Positions 35,079-42,146 of a stretch of 64,000 nt of DNA are shown here, in pieces. Under the pieces are notes generated by a model. It was not told the DNA's origin. It worked only from the letters and a program-made list of their open reading frames with translations, and made no database searches. This DNA is from Streptomyces poonensis. GTDB taxonomy: Bacteria > Actinomycetota > Actinomycetes > Streptomycetales > Streptomycetaceae. Made by a program: the position numbers and the translations under genes. The stretch's first letter is position 1. Each line of letters begins with the position of its first letter. The stretch is from contig NZ_BMVW01000016.1 of NCBI RefSeq assembly GCF_014650915.1, forward strand, positions 124,001-188,000, written 5' to 3'.

Positions 35079-35900
35079 TCAGCGGGGCAGCCAGTCGAAG
35101 GACTCGGCACTGGGGCGGTCGCCCGGCTTGTACTCCAGGCCCACCCGGCCGTCGTAACCGGCCTTGCCGAGCCGGTCGAGGAGGTCCTCCAGGGGAAGCG
35201 AGCCGGTGCCGGGGGCGCCGCGCCCCGGGTTGTCGGCGATCTGCACATGGCCGGTCTTCGCCGCGTACCGCTCGATCACCCGCGGCAGGTCCTCGCCGTT
35301 CATGGACAGGTGGTAGAGGTCCATGAGGAAGCGGGCGTTGCCGAGCCCGGTCGCCTCGTTGACCTTGTCGACGACGCCGACGGCGGCCGGGGCCGCCACC
35401 AGCGGGTAGAGCGGCGACTCGGGCTTGTTCAGCGCCTCGATCAGCAGGACCGCGCCGATGCGGTCGGCGGCCCGGGCGGCGAGGACCAGGTTCTCCAGCG
35501 CGAGCGCGTCCTGCTCGGCCAGGTCGACGCCCTCGACGCGGTTGCCGTAGAGGGCGTTGAGCGCCGTGCAGCCGAGGGACGCGGCGAAGTCGGCGGCCAC
35601 GTCGACGTTGGCGCGGAACCTCTCCGACTCCTCACCCGGGACCGACAGCGCGCCCCGGTCGGGGCCCGGCAGCTGCCCGGCGTAGAAGTTGAGGCCCGTG
35701 AGCTGCACGCCCGCGTCCTGGACGGCCTTGCGCAGGGCGTCGAGCTCGGACTGCCCGGGGGTGGGGGAGTCGACCCAGGGCCACCACAGCTCGACCGCGG
35801 TGAAGCCGGCCGCGGCGGCGGCCGCGGGGCGCTCCAGGAGCGGGAGTTCCGTGAAGAGGATCGACAGGTTGACGGTGAAGCGCTGCTCTGCGAATCCCAT
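35079..35900 (-). CDS. hyi: Hydroxypyruvate isomerase
   Basis: A 273-residue xylose-isomerase-like TIM barrel that interconverts hydroxypyruvate and tartronate semialdehyde. Landmarks: FTVNLSILFTELPLLERPAA, FTAVELWWPWVDSP, LIEALNKPESPLYPL, ARFLMDLYHLSMNGEDL (metal-ligand Asp and His) and GHVQIADNPGRGAPGTG. ATG 35900 with GGAAGGGAG upstream. First gene of the hyi-garR operon, divergent from the small thiamine-binding-like gene. Confidence 0.93.
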   Translation of the reverse strand: MGFAEQRFTVNLSILFTELPLLERPAAAAAAGFTAVELWWPWVDSPTPGQSELDALRKAVQDAGVQLTGLNFYAGQLPGPDRGALSVPGEESERFRANVDVAADFAASLGCTALNALYGNRVEGVDLAEQDALALENLVLAARAADRIGAVLLIEALNKPESPLYPLVAAPAAVGVVDKVNEATGLGNARFLMDLYHLSMNGEDLPRVIERYAAKTGHVQIADNPGRGAPGTGSLPLEDLLDRLGKAGYDGRVGLEYKPGDRPSAESFDWLPR

Positions 35901-35946
35901 GGGGCGCGGAGCTCCCTTCCACTTGCTCGCTTCCGTTGCTTCCGCA

Positions 35947-35978
35947 GGACTGCCGGACTGCCGGACCGCCGGACTGCC
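35947..35978. repeat. Four 8-bp tandem repeats
   Basis: GGACTGCC at 35947, 35955, 35971 and GGACCGCC at 35963, exact 8-base period, directly left of the palindrome at 35991-36007 in the hyi leader. Confidence 0.75.
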
Positions 35979-35990
35979 GGGCCTCCAGTG

Positions 35991-36007
35991 CTTCCGTATG
36001 GCGGAAG
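35991..36007. promoter_or_regulatory. Palindromic operator in the hyi / thiamine-binding divergent region
   Basis: CTTCCG-TATGG-CGGAAG. The core TTCCGTATGGCGGAA matches the gcl palindrome at 13 of 15 positions. A weaker inverted copy (TACGGAA end) follows at about 36013-36027. About 90 bases upstream of the hyi start and 85 bases upstream of the rightward gene. Confidence 0.75.
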
Positions 36008-36089
36008 TTTACTTTTGCTGTACGGAAAGGCTGCCCGGGGTCGGGAAGCTTGTCAAGAGGGTGCTCCGCCTGTCCGTTAAGGTCGCCCT

Positions 36090-36341
36090 GTGCGACTGAG
36101 AGTGGAGTTCACGACCGAGCCCTTCGACCTCGACGAGCCGCCCCGGCACGCGCTGGTCGCCCGCGAGGTCGTCGAGGGTGCCGGCCTGGACGCCGTGGAC
36201 GTGGGCCCGTTCGGCAACACGGCCGAGGGCGGCTCCGACGCGGTGCTCACCGCGGTCGACGCGTTGCTGCGCAAGGCCCTGGACGCGGGCGCGACCCGGG
36301 TCTCGCTCCAGCTCAACGTGATCGCCGAGGGCGAGGGGTGA
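36090..36341 (+). CDS. Thiamine-binding-family (MTH1187/UPF0045) small protein
   Basis: An 83-residue protein with one ferredoxin-like domain of the MTH1187/YkoF-like family: MRLRVEFTTEPF, VDVGPFGNTAEGGSDAV (family GP-G-T-EG block) and VSLQLNVIAEGEG. Homologues bind thiamine or a related ligand and form tetramers. GTG start at 36090. Its last codons overlap the GTG of the downstream helix-turn-helix gene (GTGA), so the two are coupled. Why a thiamine-binding-like protein sits in a ThDP-dependent glyoxylate locus is an open question; supplying ThDP status to the regulator is one speculation. Confidence 0.7.
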   Translation: MRLRVEFTTEPFDLDEPPRHALVAREVVEGAGLDAVDVGPFGNTAEGGSDAVLTAVDALLRKALDAGATRVSLQLNVIAEGEG

Positions 36342-36715
36342 CCCCGGTGACCGGTGACGCGAACGACCCCTTCGTCACCGCCGTCAAGCCGCTGGTCGAC
36401 GCCATGGGCGGCGAGATGCTCCCGCCCGACCAGGCCGGCCCCGACGACGTCGTGCTGTCCTGGGAGGGCGCCGCCGTGGTGGCCGTACGGCTGCCGCAGC
36501 TCGCCGAATCGCTGGACCACATCCTCGCCGCCATGGAGCGCAAGCAGGGCAGGCCGCTGTCCGAACTGGACCGCAAGGCCAAGCAGGAGGCCGTACGGGC
36601 GCTGGAGGCGCGTGGTGCCTTCTCCGTACGGCACGGTGTGGAGACCGTCGCGACCGCGCTCGGCGTGAGCCGCTTCACCGTCTACAACTACCTCAACCGC
36701 GAGAAGCAGGCCTGA
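36338..36715 (+). CDS. Helix-turn-helix regulator of the glyoxylate locus (YheO/HTH_22-like)
   Basis: A 125-residue protein. The C-terminal part, LEARGAFSVRHGVETVATALGVSRFTVYNYLNRE, is a clear HTH_22-type DNA-binding domain as found at the end of YheO-like regulators. The N-terminal half (DPFVTAVKPLVDAMGGEMLP... LSWEGAAVVAVRLPQL) is a short sensing or dimerisation region. GTG 36338 overlaps the previous stop in a GTGA arrangement. It lies between hyi and the urate genes. I recall, unverified, that a small regulator in this position in S. coelicolor has been called GclR; if so it would bind the palindromes before gcl and hyi. Confidence 0.8.
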   Translation: MTPVTGDANDPFVTAVKPLVDAMGGEMLPPDQAGPDDVVLSWEGAAVVAVRLPQLAESLDHILAAMERKQGRPLSELDRKAKQEAVRALEARGAFSVRHGVETVATALGVSRFTVYNYLNREKQA

Positions 36716-36793
36716 ACCGCCGGAAGCGGATCCGAACCGCCGGAAGCAGATCCGAACCGCTGTAAGCGGGCCTGAACCGCCGGAATCGAAGGC
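36714..36793. repeat. Four 20-bp tandem repeats starting at a stop codon
   Basis: GAACCGC begins at 36714, 36734, 36754 and 36774, an exact 20-base period; units read approximately GAACCGCCGGAAGCGGATCC. The first unit begins inside the TGA stop of the helix-turn-helix gene. Confidence 0.85.
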
Positions 36794-36840
36794 CGGGTTC
36801 GCCCTCCGTTCCGGCTGATCTTCTTCGTAACACCGATTTT

Positions 36841-36881
36841 TCAACAAAGTGTTGACTCGTTGTCACCGTTGGGCGTTAGCT
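36841..36881 (+). promoter_or_regulatory. Promoter of the urate operon with overlapping operator
   Basis: A likely sigma-70-type -35 TTGACT (36852-36857) and -10 TTAGCT (36876-36881) with an 18-base spacer. A perfect inverted repeat TCAACA-aag-TGTTGA (36841-36855) overlaps the -35, the classic place for a repressor. Confidence 0.65.
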
Positions 36882-36918
36882 ATCCGCAGCCCGAAAGCAA
36901 ACGGCCACGGAGGCTCCC

Positions 36919-37428
36919 GTGACTTCGAGTTTTTCGACGCCGGGCCTCGCCCGGTTCAACACCCTGGAGGAGCACGCGGCGGCCGCCGCACTCCACGAGG
37001 CGTGCGCCTCGACGGAGTGGGGACGCAAGCTGCTCAAGGGGCGCCCGTACAGCACCGTCGACGATCTTCTCGCCGCCAGTGACGCCGCCATGGCCGAGCT
37101 GACCGCGGAGGACCTGGCGGAGGCGATGGCCGGGCACCCGCCGATCGGCCGCCCGAAGCCGGGCGACCCGACCTCGGCCCGGGAACAGCGCGGTATGTCC
37201 GGCGCCTCCGAGCAGCTCAAGGCCGAGATGCTCGAACTGAACCTGGCCTACCAGGAGAAGTTCGGCCATGTCTTCCTCATCTGCGCCACCGGCCGTACCG
37301 GGGAGCAGATGCGGGACGCGGTCAGGGAACGGATCGGCAACTCGCCCGAACAGGAGCGGGAGATCGTCCGCACCGAACTGGGCAAGATCAACCGCATTCG
37401 CCTGACCCGGCTCGCCGAAGAGGACTGA
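36919..37428 (+). CDS. 2-oxo-4-hydroxy-4-carboxy-5-ureidoimidazoline (OHCU) decarboxylase
   Basis: A 169-residue enzyme for the last step from urate to S-allantoin, the stereospecific decarboxylation of OHCU. Motifs: FNTLEEHAAAAALHEACAS, the catalytic GHPPIGRPKPG, SAREQRGMSGAS, and KFGHVFLICATGRTGEQM. GTG start at 36919 directly after CACGGAGGCTCCC. First gene of the operon OHCU decarboxylase-HIU hydrolase-urate oxidase; gene spacings are 7 and 6 bases. Confidence 0.95.
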   Translation: MTSSFSTPGLARFNTLEEHAAAAALHEACASTEWGRKLLKGRPYSTVDDLLAASDAAMAELTAEDLAEAMAGHPPIGRPKPGDPTSAREQRGMSGASEQLKAEMLELNLAYQEKFGHVFLICATGRTGEQMRDAVRERIGNSPEQEREIVRTELGKINRIRLTRLAEED

Positions 37429-37435
37429 TCAGTAC

Positions 37436-37846
37436 ATGAGCACCAGCACCACCGCCTCCGTGTCCACGCACATCCTGGACACCAGCATCGGCCGCCCCGC
37501 CGAGGGTGTCGCCGTCCGGCTCGCCGCCCGCACCGGGCGGGAAGCGGACTGGCGGCCGCTCGGTGGCTCCGCGACCGACGCGGACGGGCGGTGCAAGGAC
37601 CTGCCGGCCCTGCCGGAGGGGACCACCCACGTACGGCTCGACTTCGCCGTCGAGGCGTACTTCGAGAAGTTGACGTTTGCGAAGAAGCAAGCCGAGGCAC
37701 AGCAGGACGCCCCCGCGCATCGGGACAGCGGTCCGGCGGTGTTCTTCCCGGAAGTGGCGATCACCTTCGCCGTCGTGCCGGGCGAGCACTACCACGTACC
37801 GCTGCTGCTCAACCCGTTCGGCTACTCCGTTTACCGAGGGAGCTAG
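37436..37846 (+). CDS. 5-hydroxyisourate hydrolase (transthyretin-like)
   Basis: A 136-residue transthyretin-related hydrolase that opens 5-hydroxyisourate to OHCU. The N-terminal active-site histidine lies in VSTHILDTSIGRPAEGVAVRL; the C-terminal signature is YSVYRGS, where the YRGS ending separates true HIU hydrolases from vertebrate transthyretin. An insertion at about residues 80-105 (EKLTFAKKQAEAQQDAPAHRD) lengthens it beyond the usual 110-115 residues. Middle gene of the urate operon. Confidence 0.95.
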   Translation: MSTSTTASVSTHILDTSIGRPAEGVAVRLAARTGREADWRPLGGSATDADGRCKDLPALPEGTTHVRLDFAVEAYFEKLTFAKKQAEAQQDAPAHRDSGPAVFFPEVAITFAVVPGEHYHVPLLLNPFGYSVYRGS

Positions 37847-37852
37847 CGAAGA

Positions 37853-38758
37853 ATGACCACGATCCTGGGCCAGAACCAGTACGGCAAGGCCGAGAACCGA
37901 GTCGTCAAGATCACGCGGGACGGCGACACCCACCACATCAAGGACCTCAACGTCTCGGTGTCGCTGAGCGGCGACATGGACGAGGTCCACTACTCCGGCT
38001 CCAACGCCAACGTCCTGCCGACCGACACCACCAAGAACACGGTGTTCGCGTTCGCCAAGGAGCGTGGCGTCGAGTCGGCCGAGCAGTTCGGCATCCACCT
38101 CGCCCGCCACTTCGTCACCTCGCAGGAGCCGATCCACCGGGCCCGTATCCGTATCGAGGAGTACGCCTGGGAGCGGATCGAGGGCTCGGACGCGCAGAGC
38201 GGGAAGAAGCACTCCTTCGTCCGCTCGGGCCAGGAGGTCCGGCTCACCCAGGTCACCTACGACGGCTCGGCGTGGGAGGTCGTCTCCGGGTTGAAGGACC
38301 TGACCGTGCTCAACTCGACGGACTCCGAGTTCTGGGGCTACGTCAAGGACAAGTACACGACGCTCCAGGAGACGAACGACCGCATCCTGGCCACCGAGGT
38401 CTCCGGCCGCTGGCGCTTCAACTGGACGGACGACGCGGCGGAGATGCCCGACTGGGAGGCGTCGTACCAGGAGACGCGGAAGCACATGCTCCAGGCCTTC
38501 GCCGACACGTACTCGCTGTCGCTGCAGCAGACCATGTACGAGATGGGCAAGCGCATCATCGACGGCCGGAGCGAGATCGACGAGGTCCGCTTCTCGCTCC
38601 CGAACAAGCACCACTTCCTGGTGGACCTGGAGCCGTTCGGCCTCAAGAACGACAATGAGGTCTACTTCGCCGCCGACCGCCCGTACGGCCTGATCGAGGC
38701 CACGATCCTGCGGGACGGTTGCAAGGCGCGCATCCCGGTGGACCTCACCAACCTCTGA
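37853..38758 (+). CDS. Urate oxidase (uricase)
   Basis: A 301-residue cofactor-free uricase, oxidising urate with O2 to 5-hydroxyisourate and H2O2. Landmarks: LGQNQYGKAENRVVKI with the catalytic lysine, VLPTDTTKNTVFAFAKE with the catalytic threonine, ARHFVTSQEPIHRARIRIEEYAWERI, and FSLPNKHHFLVDLEPFGLKNDNEVYFAADRPYGLIEATI with the charge-relay His. Length and order agree with Bacillus and Streptomyces uricases. Last gene of the operon; the stop is followed by 14-base tandem repeats and a terminator. No catalase gene is present in this window to remove the peroxide. Confidence 0.97.
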   Translation: MTTILGQNQYGKAENRVVKITRDGDTHHIKDLNVSVSLSGDMDEVHYSGSNANVLPTDTTKNTVFAFAKERGVESAEQFGIHLARHFVTSQEPIHRARIRIEEYAWERIEGSDAQSGKKHSFVRSGQEVRLTQVTYDGSAWEVVSGLKDLTVLNSTDSEFWGYVKDKYTTLQETNDRILATEVSGRWRFNWTDDAAEMPDWEASYQETRKHMLQAFADTYSLSLQQTMYEMGKRIIDGRSEIDEVRFSLPNKHHFLVDLEPFGLKNDNEVYFAADRPYGLIEATILRDGCKARIPVDLTNL

Positions 38759-38819
38759 GCACCCATCTCTGAGCACCGCCCGCTGAGCACTGCTCATCTG
38801 AGCAATGCCCGTTGAGCTC
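38755..38819. repeat. Five approximately 14-bp repeats starting at the uricase stop codon
   Basis: CTGAGCAC at 38755, 38769 and 38783, CTGAGCAA at 38798, TTGAGCTC at 38812 (spacing 14, 14, 15, 14). The first copy contains the TGA stop of urate oxidase. Confidence 0.8.
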
Positions 38820-38849
38820 AACCCTCTGGGTAACCCTCTGAGCTCACCC

Positions 38850-38881
38850 GGAGGTGCCCCCGTCGTGCAGGGGGCACCTCC
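38850..38881 (+). terminator. Terminator of the urate operon
   Basis: Perfect 12-base arms GGAGGTGCCCCC (38850-38861) and GGGGGCACCTCC (38870-38881), 8-base loop. Confidence 0.9.
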
Positions 38882-38974
38882 CTCCTCGGCACCCTCGGCC
38901 ACCGGCCGCGGCACTCAAATCTCCAGGGTCCTGCCGTGCCCTCGTAACGGATCGTGCAACGCAAAGGACGAACC

Positions 38975-40354
38975 ATGGCAGCAACCCAGCGCATCGTCAT
39001 CGAGAACTGTTCCGTCGCGACGGTCGACGCGGACGACACCGAGTACGCGAGCGGGTACGTCGTCATCGCCGGCGACCGTATCGAGGCGGTGGGTGCGGGC
39101 AGGGCCCCCGAGGGCCTGGAGAACGTCGTCCGCCGCATCGACGGCACCGGCCACCTCGTCACACCCGGCCTGGTCAACACGCACCACCACTTCTACCAGT
39201 GGATCACCCGCGGGCTGGCCACGGACCACAACCTGTTCAACTGGCTCGTGGCCCTCTACCCGGTGTGGGCGCGCATCGACGAGCGGATGACGTACGCGGC
39301 CGCGCAGGGCTCGCTCGCGATGATGGCCCGCGGCGGGGTCACCACCGCCATGGACCACCACTATGTCTTCCCGAAGGGGTCCGGCGACCTGTCCGGCTCC
39401 ATCATCCGCGCCGCCCGCGAGACGGGTGTCCGGTTCACGCTCGCCCGCGGTTCGATGGACCGCAGCGAGAAGGACGGCGGGCTGCCGCCGGACTTCGCCG
39501 TCGAAACCCTCGAGGACGCGCTCGCCGCCACCGAGGCGACCGTCGACGAGCACCACGACGCCTCCTTCGGCGCCATGACACAGGTGGCCGTTGCCCCCTG
39601 CTCACCCTTCTCCGTGTCCACCGAACTCCTGCGGGAAGGTGCGGAGTTGGCCCGCCGCAAGGACGTACGGCTGCACACCCACGGCTCGGAGACCGTGGAG
39701 GAGGAGAAGTTCTGCCACGAGCTGTTCGGCATGGGCCCGACCGACTACTTCGAGTCCACCGGCTGGCTCGGCGAGGACGTGTGGATGGCGCACTGCGTCC
39801 ACATGAACGACTCCGACATCACCGCCTTCGCCCGGACGAGGACGGGTGTCGCCCACTGCCCCTCGTCCAACGCCCGCCTCGCCGCCGGCATCGCCCGGGT
39901 CCCGGACATGCTCGCGGCCGGCGTCCCCGTCGGCCTCGGCGTCGACGGCACCGCGTCCAACGAGTCCGGCGAACTCCACACCGAGCTGCGCAACGCCCTC
40001 CTCGTCAACCGCCTCGGCCCGCACAAGGAGGCCGCGCTCAACGCCCGCCAGGCGCTGCGGCTCGGGACGCACGGCGGAGCCCAAGTCCTTGGCCGCGCGG
40101 CGGAGTTGGGCTCGCTGGAGCCCGGGAAGCTCGCCGACCTGGTGCTGTGGCGGATGGACACCCTCGCCCACGCCTCGATAGCCGACCCGGTGACGGCCCT
40201 GGTGTTCGGCGCCGCCGCACCGGTCACCGCCTCCTTCGTGGGCGGCCGGCAGATCGTGGAGAACGGCCGGCTGCTGCACGTGGACGAGGACGCGATCGCC
40301 CGCTCCACCCGGGCCGAGGCACGGCGCCTCGCCGAGATCGCCGGGCAGGGCTGA
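38975..40354 (+). CDS. 8-oxoguanine deaminase (amidohydrolase family)
   Basis: A 459-residue metal-dependent amidohydrolase of the AtzA/TrzA/guanine-deaminase group. Metal ligands appear in LVNTHHHFYQWITRGL, VRLHTHGSETVEEEKF, WMAHCVHMNDSDI and GLGVDGTASNESGEL. The FYQW-TR block after the first HxH-like motif is the pattern I associate with 8-oxoguanine deaminase, which turns 8-oxoguanine into urate and ammonia. ATG 38975 with AAAGGA upstream; an ATG at 38954 lacks one. It follows the urate operon on the same strand and would supply its substrate; guanine deaminase-like or isocytosine deaminase activity is the alternative. Confidence 0.88.
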   Translation: MAATQRIVIENCSVATVDADDTEYASGYVVIAGDRIEAVGAGRAPEGLENVVRRIDGTGHLVTPGLVNTHHHFYQWITRGLATDHNLFNWLVALYPVWARIDERMTYAAAQGSLAMMARGGVTTAMDHHYVFPKGSGDLSGSIIRAARETGVRFTLARGSMDRSEKDGGLPPDFAVETLEDALAATEATVDEHHDASFGAMTQVAVAPCSPFSVSTELLREGAELARRKDVRLHTHGSETVEEEKFCHELFGMGPTDYFESTGWLGEDVWMAHCVHMNDSDITAFARTRTGVAHCPSSNARLAAGIARVPDMLAAGVPVGLGVDGTASNESGELHTELRNALLVNRLGPHKEAALNARQALRLGTHGGAQVLGRAAELGSLEPGKLADLVLWRMDTLAHASIADPVTALVFGAAAPVTASFVGGRQIVENGRLLHVDEDAIARSTRAEARRLAEIAGQG

Positions 40355-40406
40355 CCCCTCGTCCCACCGCGCCGGCCCGCCGACAGGGCCGGCCCACCGG
40401 AACTCC

Positions 40407-40461
40407 GGCCGAGGGGGACGGCCCTCGGCCGGGCGTCCGTGGACCCGAGCGGGGTCCACGG
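40407..40461 (+). terminator. Double hairpin terminator after the deaminase gene
   Basis: Two hairpins: arms GGCCGAGGG (40407-40415) and CCCTCGGCC (40422-40430), then CCGTGGACCC (40437-40446) and GGGTCCACGG (40452-40461). Confidence 0.8.
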
Positions 40462-40649
40462 CGGCCGGGTCCGGGGCGTGCACGGCGCACACACACGCCG
40501 AGCGCGCCCCGGAACGGTCCCCACCGTCCCGCGGACCTCGTACGCGTACACACGAAGGTCCGACAACGGTCCCGCACGACCGCGCACCACCTCCCTGACA
40601 CCCGCGCCAGCCGTGCATGGTTGACGTGTACCCGACCGGAGGAGCCGCC

Positions 40650-42092
40650 GTGGCCGCCTCATCCCCGCAGTCGCAGAACAGCACCACGACCCCGCAGACC
40701 AGCACCGACGCACCGCACCCCGTGGACGAGAAGCTTCCTCCCGTGAGAATGGCGACCACCGGCCTCCAGCACGTGGCCGCCATGTACGCGGGAGTCGTCG
40801 CCCCACCCCTGATCGTCGGCGCCGCCATCGGCCTGAGCGCCGCCGAACTCACCTTCCTGACCGGCGCCTGCCTGTTCACCGCCGGCCTCGCCACCCTCCT
40901 CCAGACGCTCGGCATCTGGAAGATCGGCGCCCGGCTGCCGTTCGTCAACGGCGTCACCTTCGCCGGTGTCGCGCCCATGACCGCGATCGTCGCCTCCACC
41001 GACGACAAGAGCGACGCCCTGCCGATCATCTTCGGCGCGGTCATCGTGGCGGGCCTCCTCGGCTTCGTCGCATCGCCCTTCCTGTGCAAGGCGGTCCGCT
41101 TCTTCCCGCCCGTCGTCACCGGCTCGGTCATCACCCTGATCGGCGTCTCCCTTCTCCCGGTGGCGTTCGGCTGGGCCCAGGGCCCCGACCAGGCGGCCGA
41201 CGACTACGGTTCGGCGACCAACCTCGGCCTCGCGGGCGCGACGCTCGTCATCGTCCTCCTGCTGCGCCGCTTCACCCGCGGCTTCGTCAAGCAGATCGCC
41301 GTCCTGCTCGGCCTGGTCGCCGGCACGCTCCTCGCGATCCCCTTCGGTGTCACCGACTTCGGCCCGGTGGCGGACGCGGACATCGTCGGCTTCCCGACCC
41401 CGTTCCACTTCGGCGCCCCGCAGTTCCAGCTCGCCGCGATCATCTCCCTGTGCGTCGTCATGGTCGTCTCCATGACCGAGTCGACCGCGGACATGCTGGC
41501 GCTCGGCGAGATCGTCGGGAAACCCGCCGACGAGAAGACGATCGCGGCCGGTCTGCGCGCCGACACCCTCGGCTCGGCGCTCAGCCCCCTCTTCAACGGC
41601 TTCATGTGCAGCGCCTTCGCCCAGAACATCGGCCTGGTCGCGATGACCCGCATCCGCAGCCGGTACGTCGTCGCCACGGGCGGCGGCTTCCTGATCCTGA
41701 TGGGCCTGTGTCCCATGGCCGCCTCGCTCATCGCCGTCGTCCCCCGCCCGGTGCTCGGCGGCGCCGGCGTCGTCCTCTTCGGCTCGGTCGCGGCCAGCGG
41801 CATCCAGACCCTGGTCAAGGCGGGCCTGGAGAAGGACAACAACGTACTGATCGTCGCCGTCTCGCTGGCCGTCGGCATCATCCCGATCACGGCGCCGGAG
41901 TTCTACCACGCCGCTCCGGAGACGGCGCGGATCATCCTGGACTCGGGCATCTCGACGGGCTGTGTCGCCGCGCTGCTGCTCAACTACGTCTTCAACCACC
42001 TGGGCAAGCGCCGCGCCGACGACGACGAGGTGACGAACCCGATGGAGCCGGACCCCGCCCCGGCGGCCCGCCCGACGGCCTCCGCCCACTGA
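40650..42092 (+). CDS. NCS2-family urate/xanthine:cation symporter
   Basis: A 480-residue nucleobase:cation symporter-2. Twelve to fourteen spans start at GLQHVAAMYAGVVAPPLIVG. The family substrate-site stretch CVVMVVSMTESTADMLALGEI and the NCS2 signature AFAQNIGLVAMTRIRSRYVVATGG (N-x-G-x4-T-R) are present. The signature and the adjacent urate genes suggest urate or xanthine uptake. GTG 40650 follows GGAGGA by seven bases; an upstream ATG at 40617 has no such site. The short hydrophilic N-terminus is Ser/Thr-rich. Likely monocistronic. Confidence 0.92.
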   Translation: MAASSPQSQNSTTTPQTSTDAPHPVDEKLPPVRMATTGLQHVAAMYAGVVAPPLIVGAAIGLSAAELTFLTGACLFTAGLATLLQTLGIWKIGARLPFVNGVTFAGVAPMTAIVASTDDKSDALPIIFGAVIVAGLLGFVASPFLCKAVRFFPPVVTGSVITLIGVSLLPVAFGWAQGPDQAADDYGSATNLGLAGATLVIVLLLRRFTRGFVKQIAVLLGLVAGTLLAIPFGVTDFGPVADADIVGFPTPFHFGAPQFQLAAIISLCVVMVVSMTESTADMLALGEIVGKPADEKTIAAGLRADTLGSALSPLFNGFMCSAFAQNIGLVAMTRIRSRYVVATGGGFLILMGLCPMAASLIAVVPRPVLGGAGVVLFGSVAASGIQTLVKAGLEKDNNVLIVAVSLAVGIIPITAPEFYHAAPETARIILDSGISTGCVAALLLNYVFNHLGKRRADDDEVTNPMEPDPAPAARPTASAH

Positions 42093-42146
42093 CCGGGCGG
42101 CTCCCCCGCCCGCCCGCCGGGGCACGGGACCGGCCGGCCGCGCCGC

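Noticed and set aside
36008..36089. TPP riboswitch ahead of the thiamine-binding-like gene
   Set aside because: The leader is under 90 bases and lacks the conserved CTGAGA and ACCTG core.
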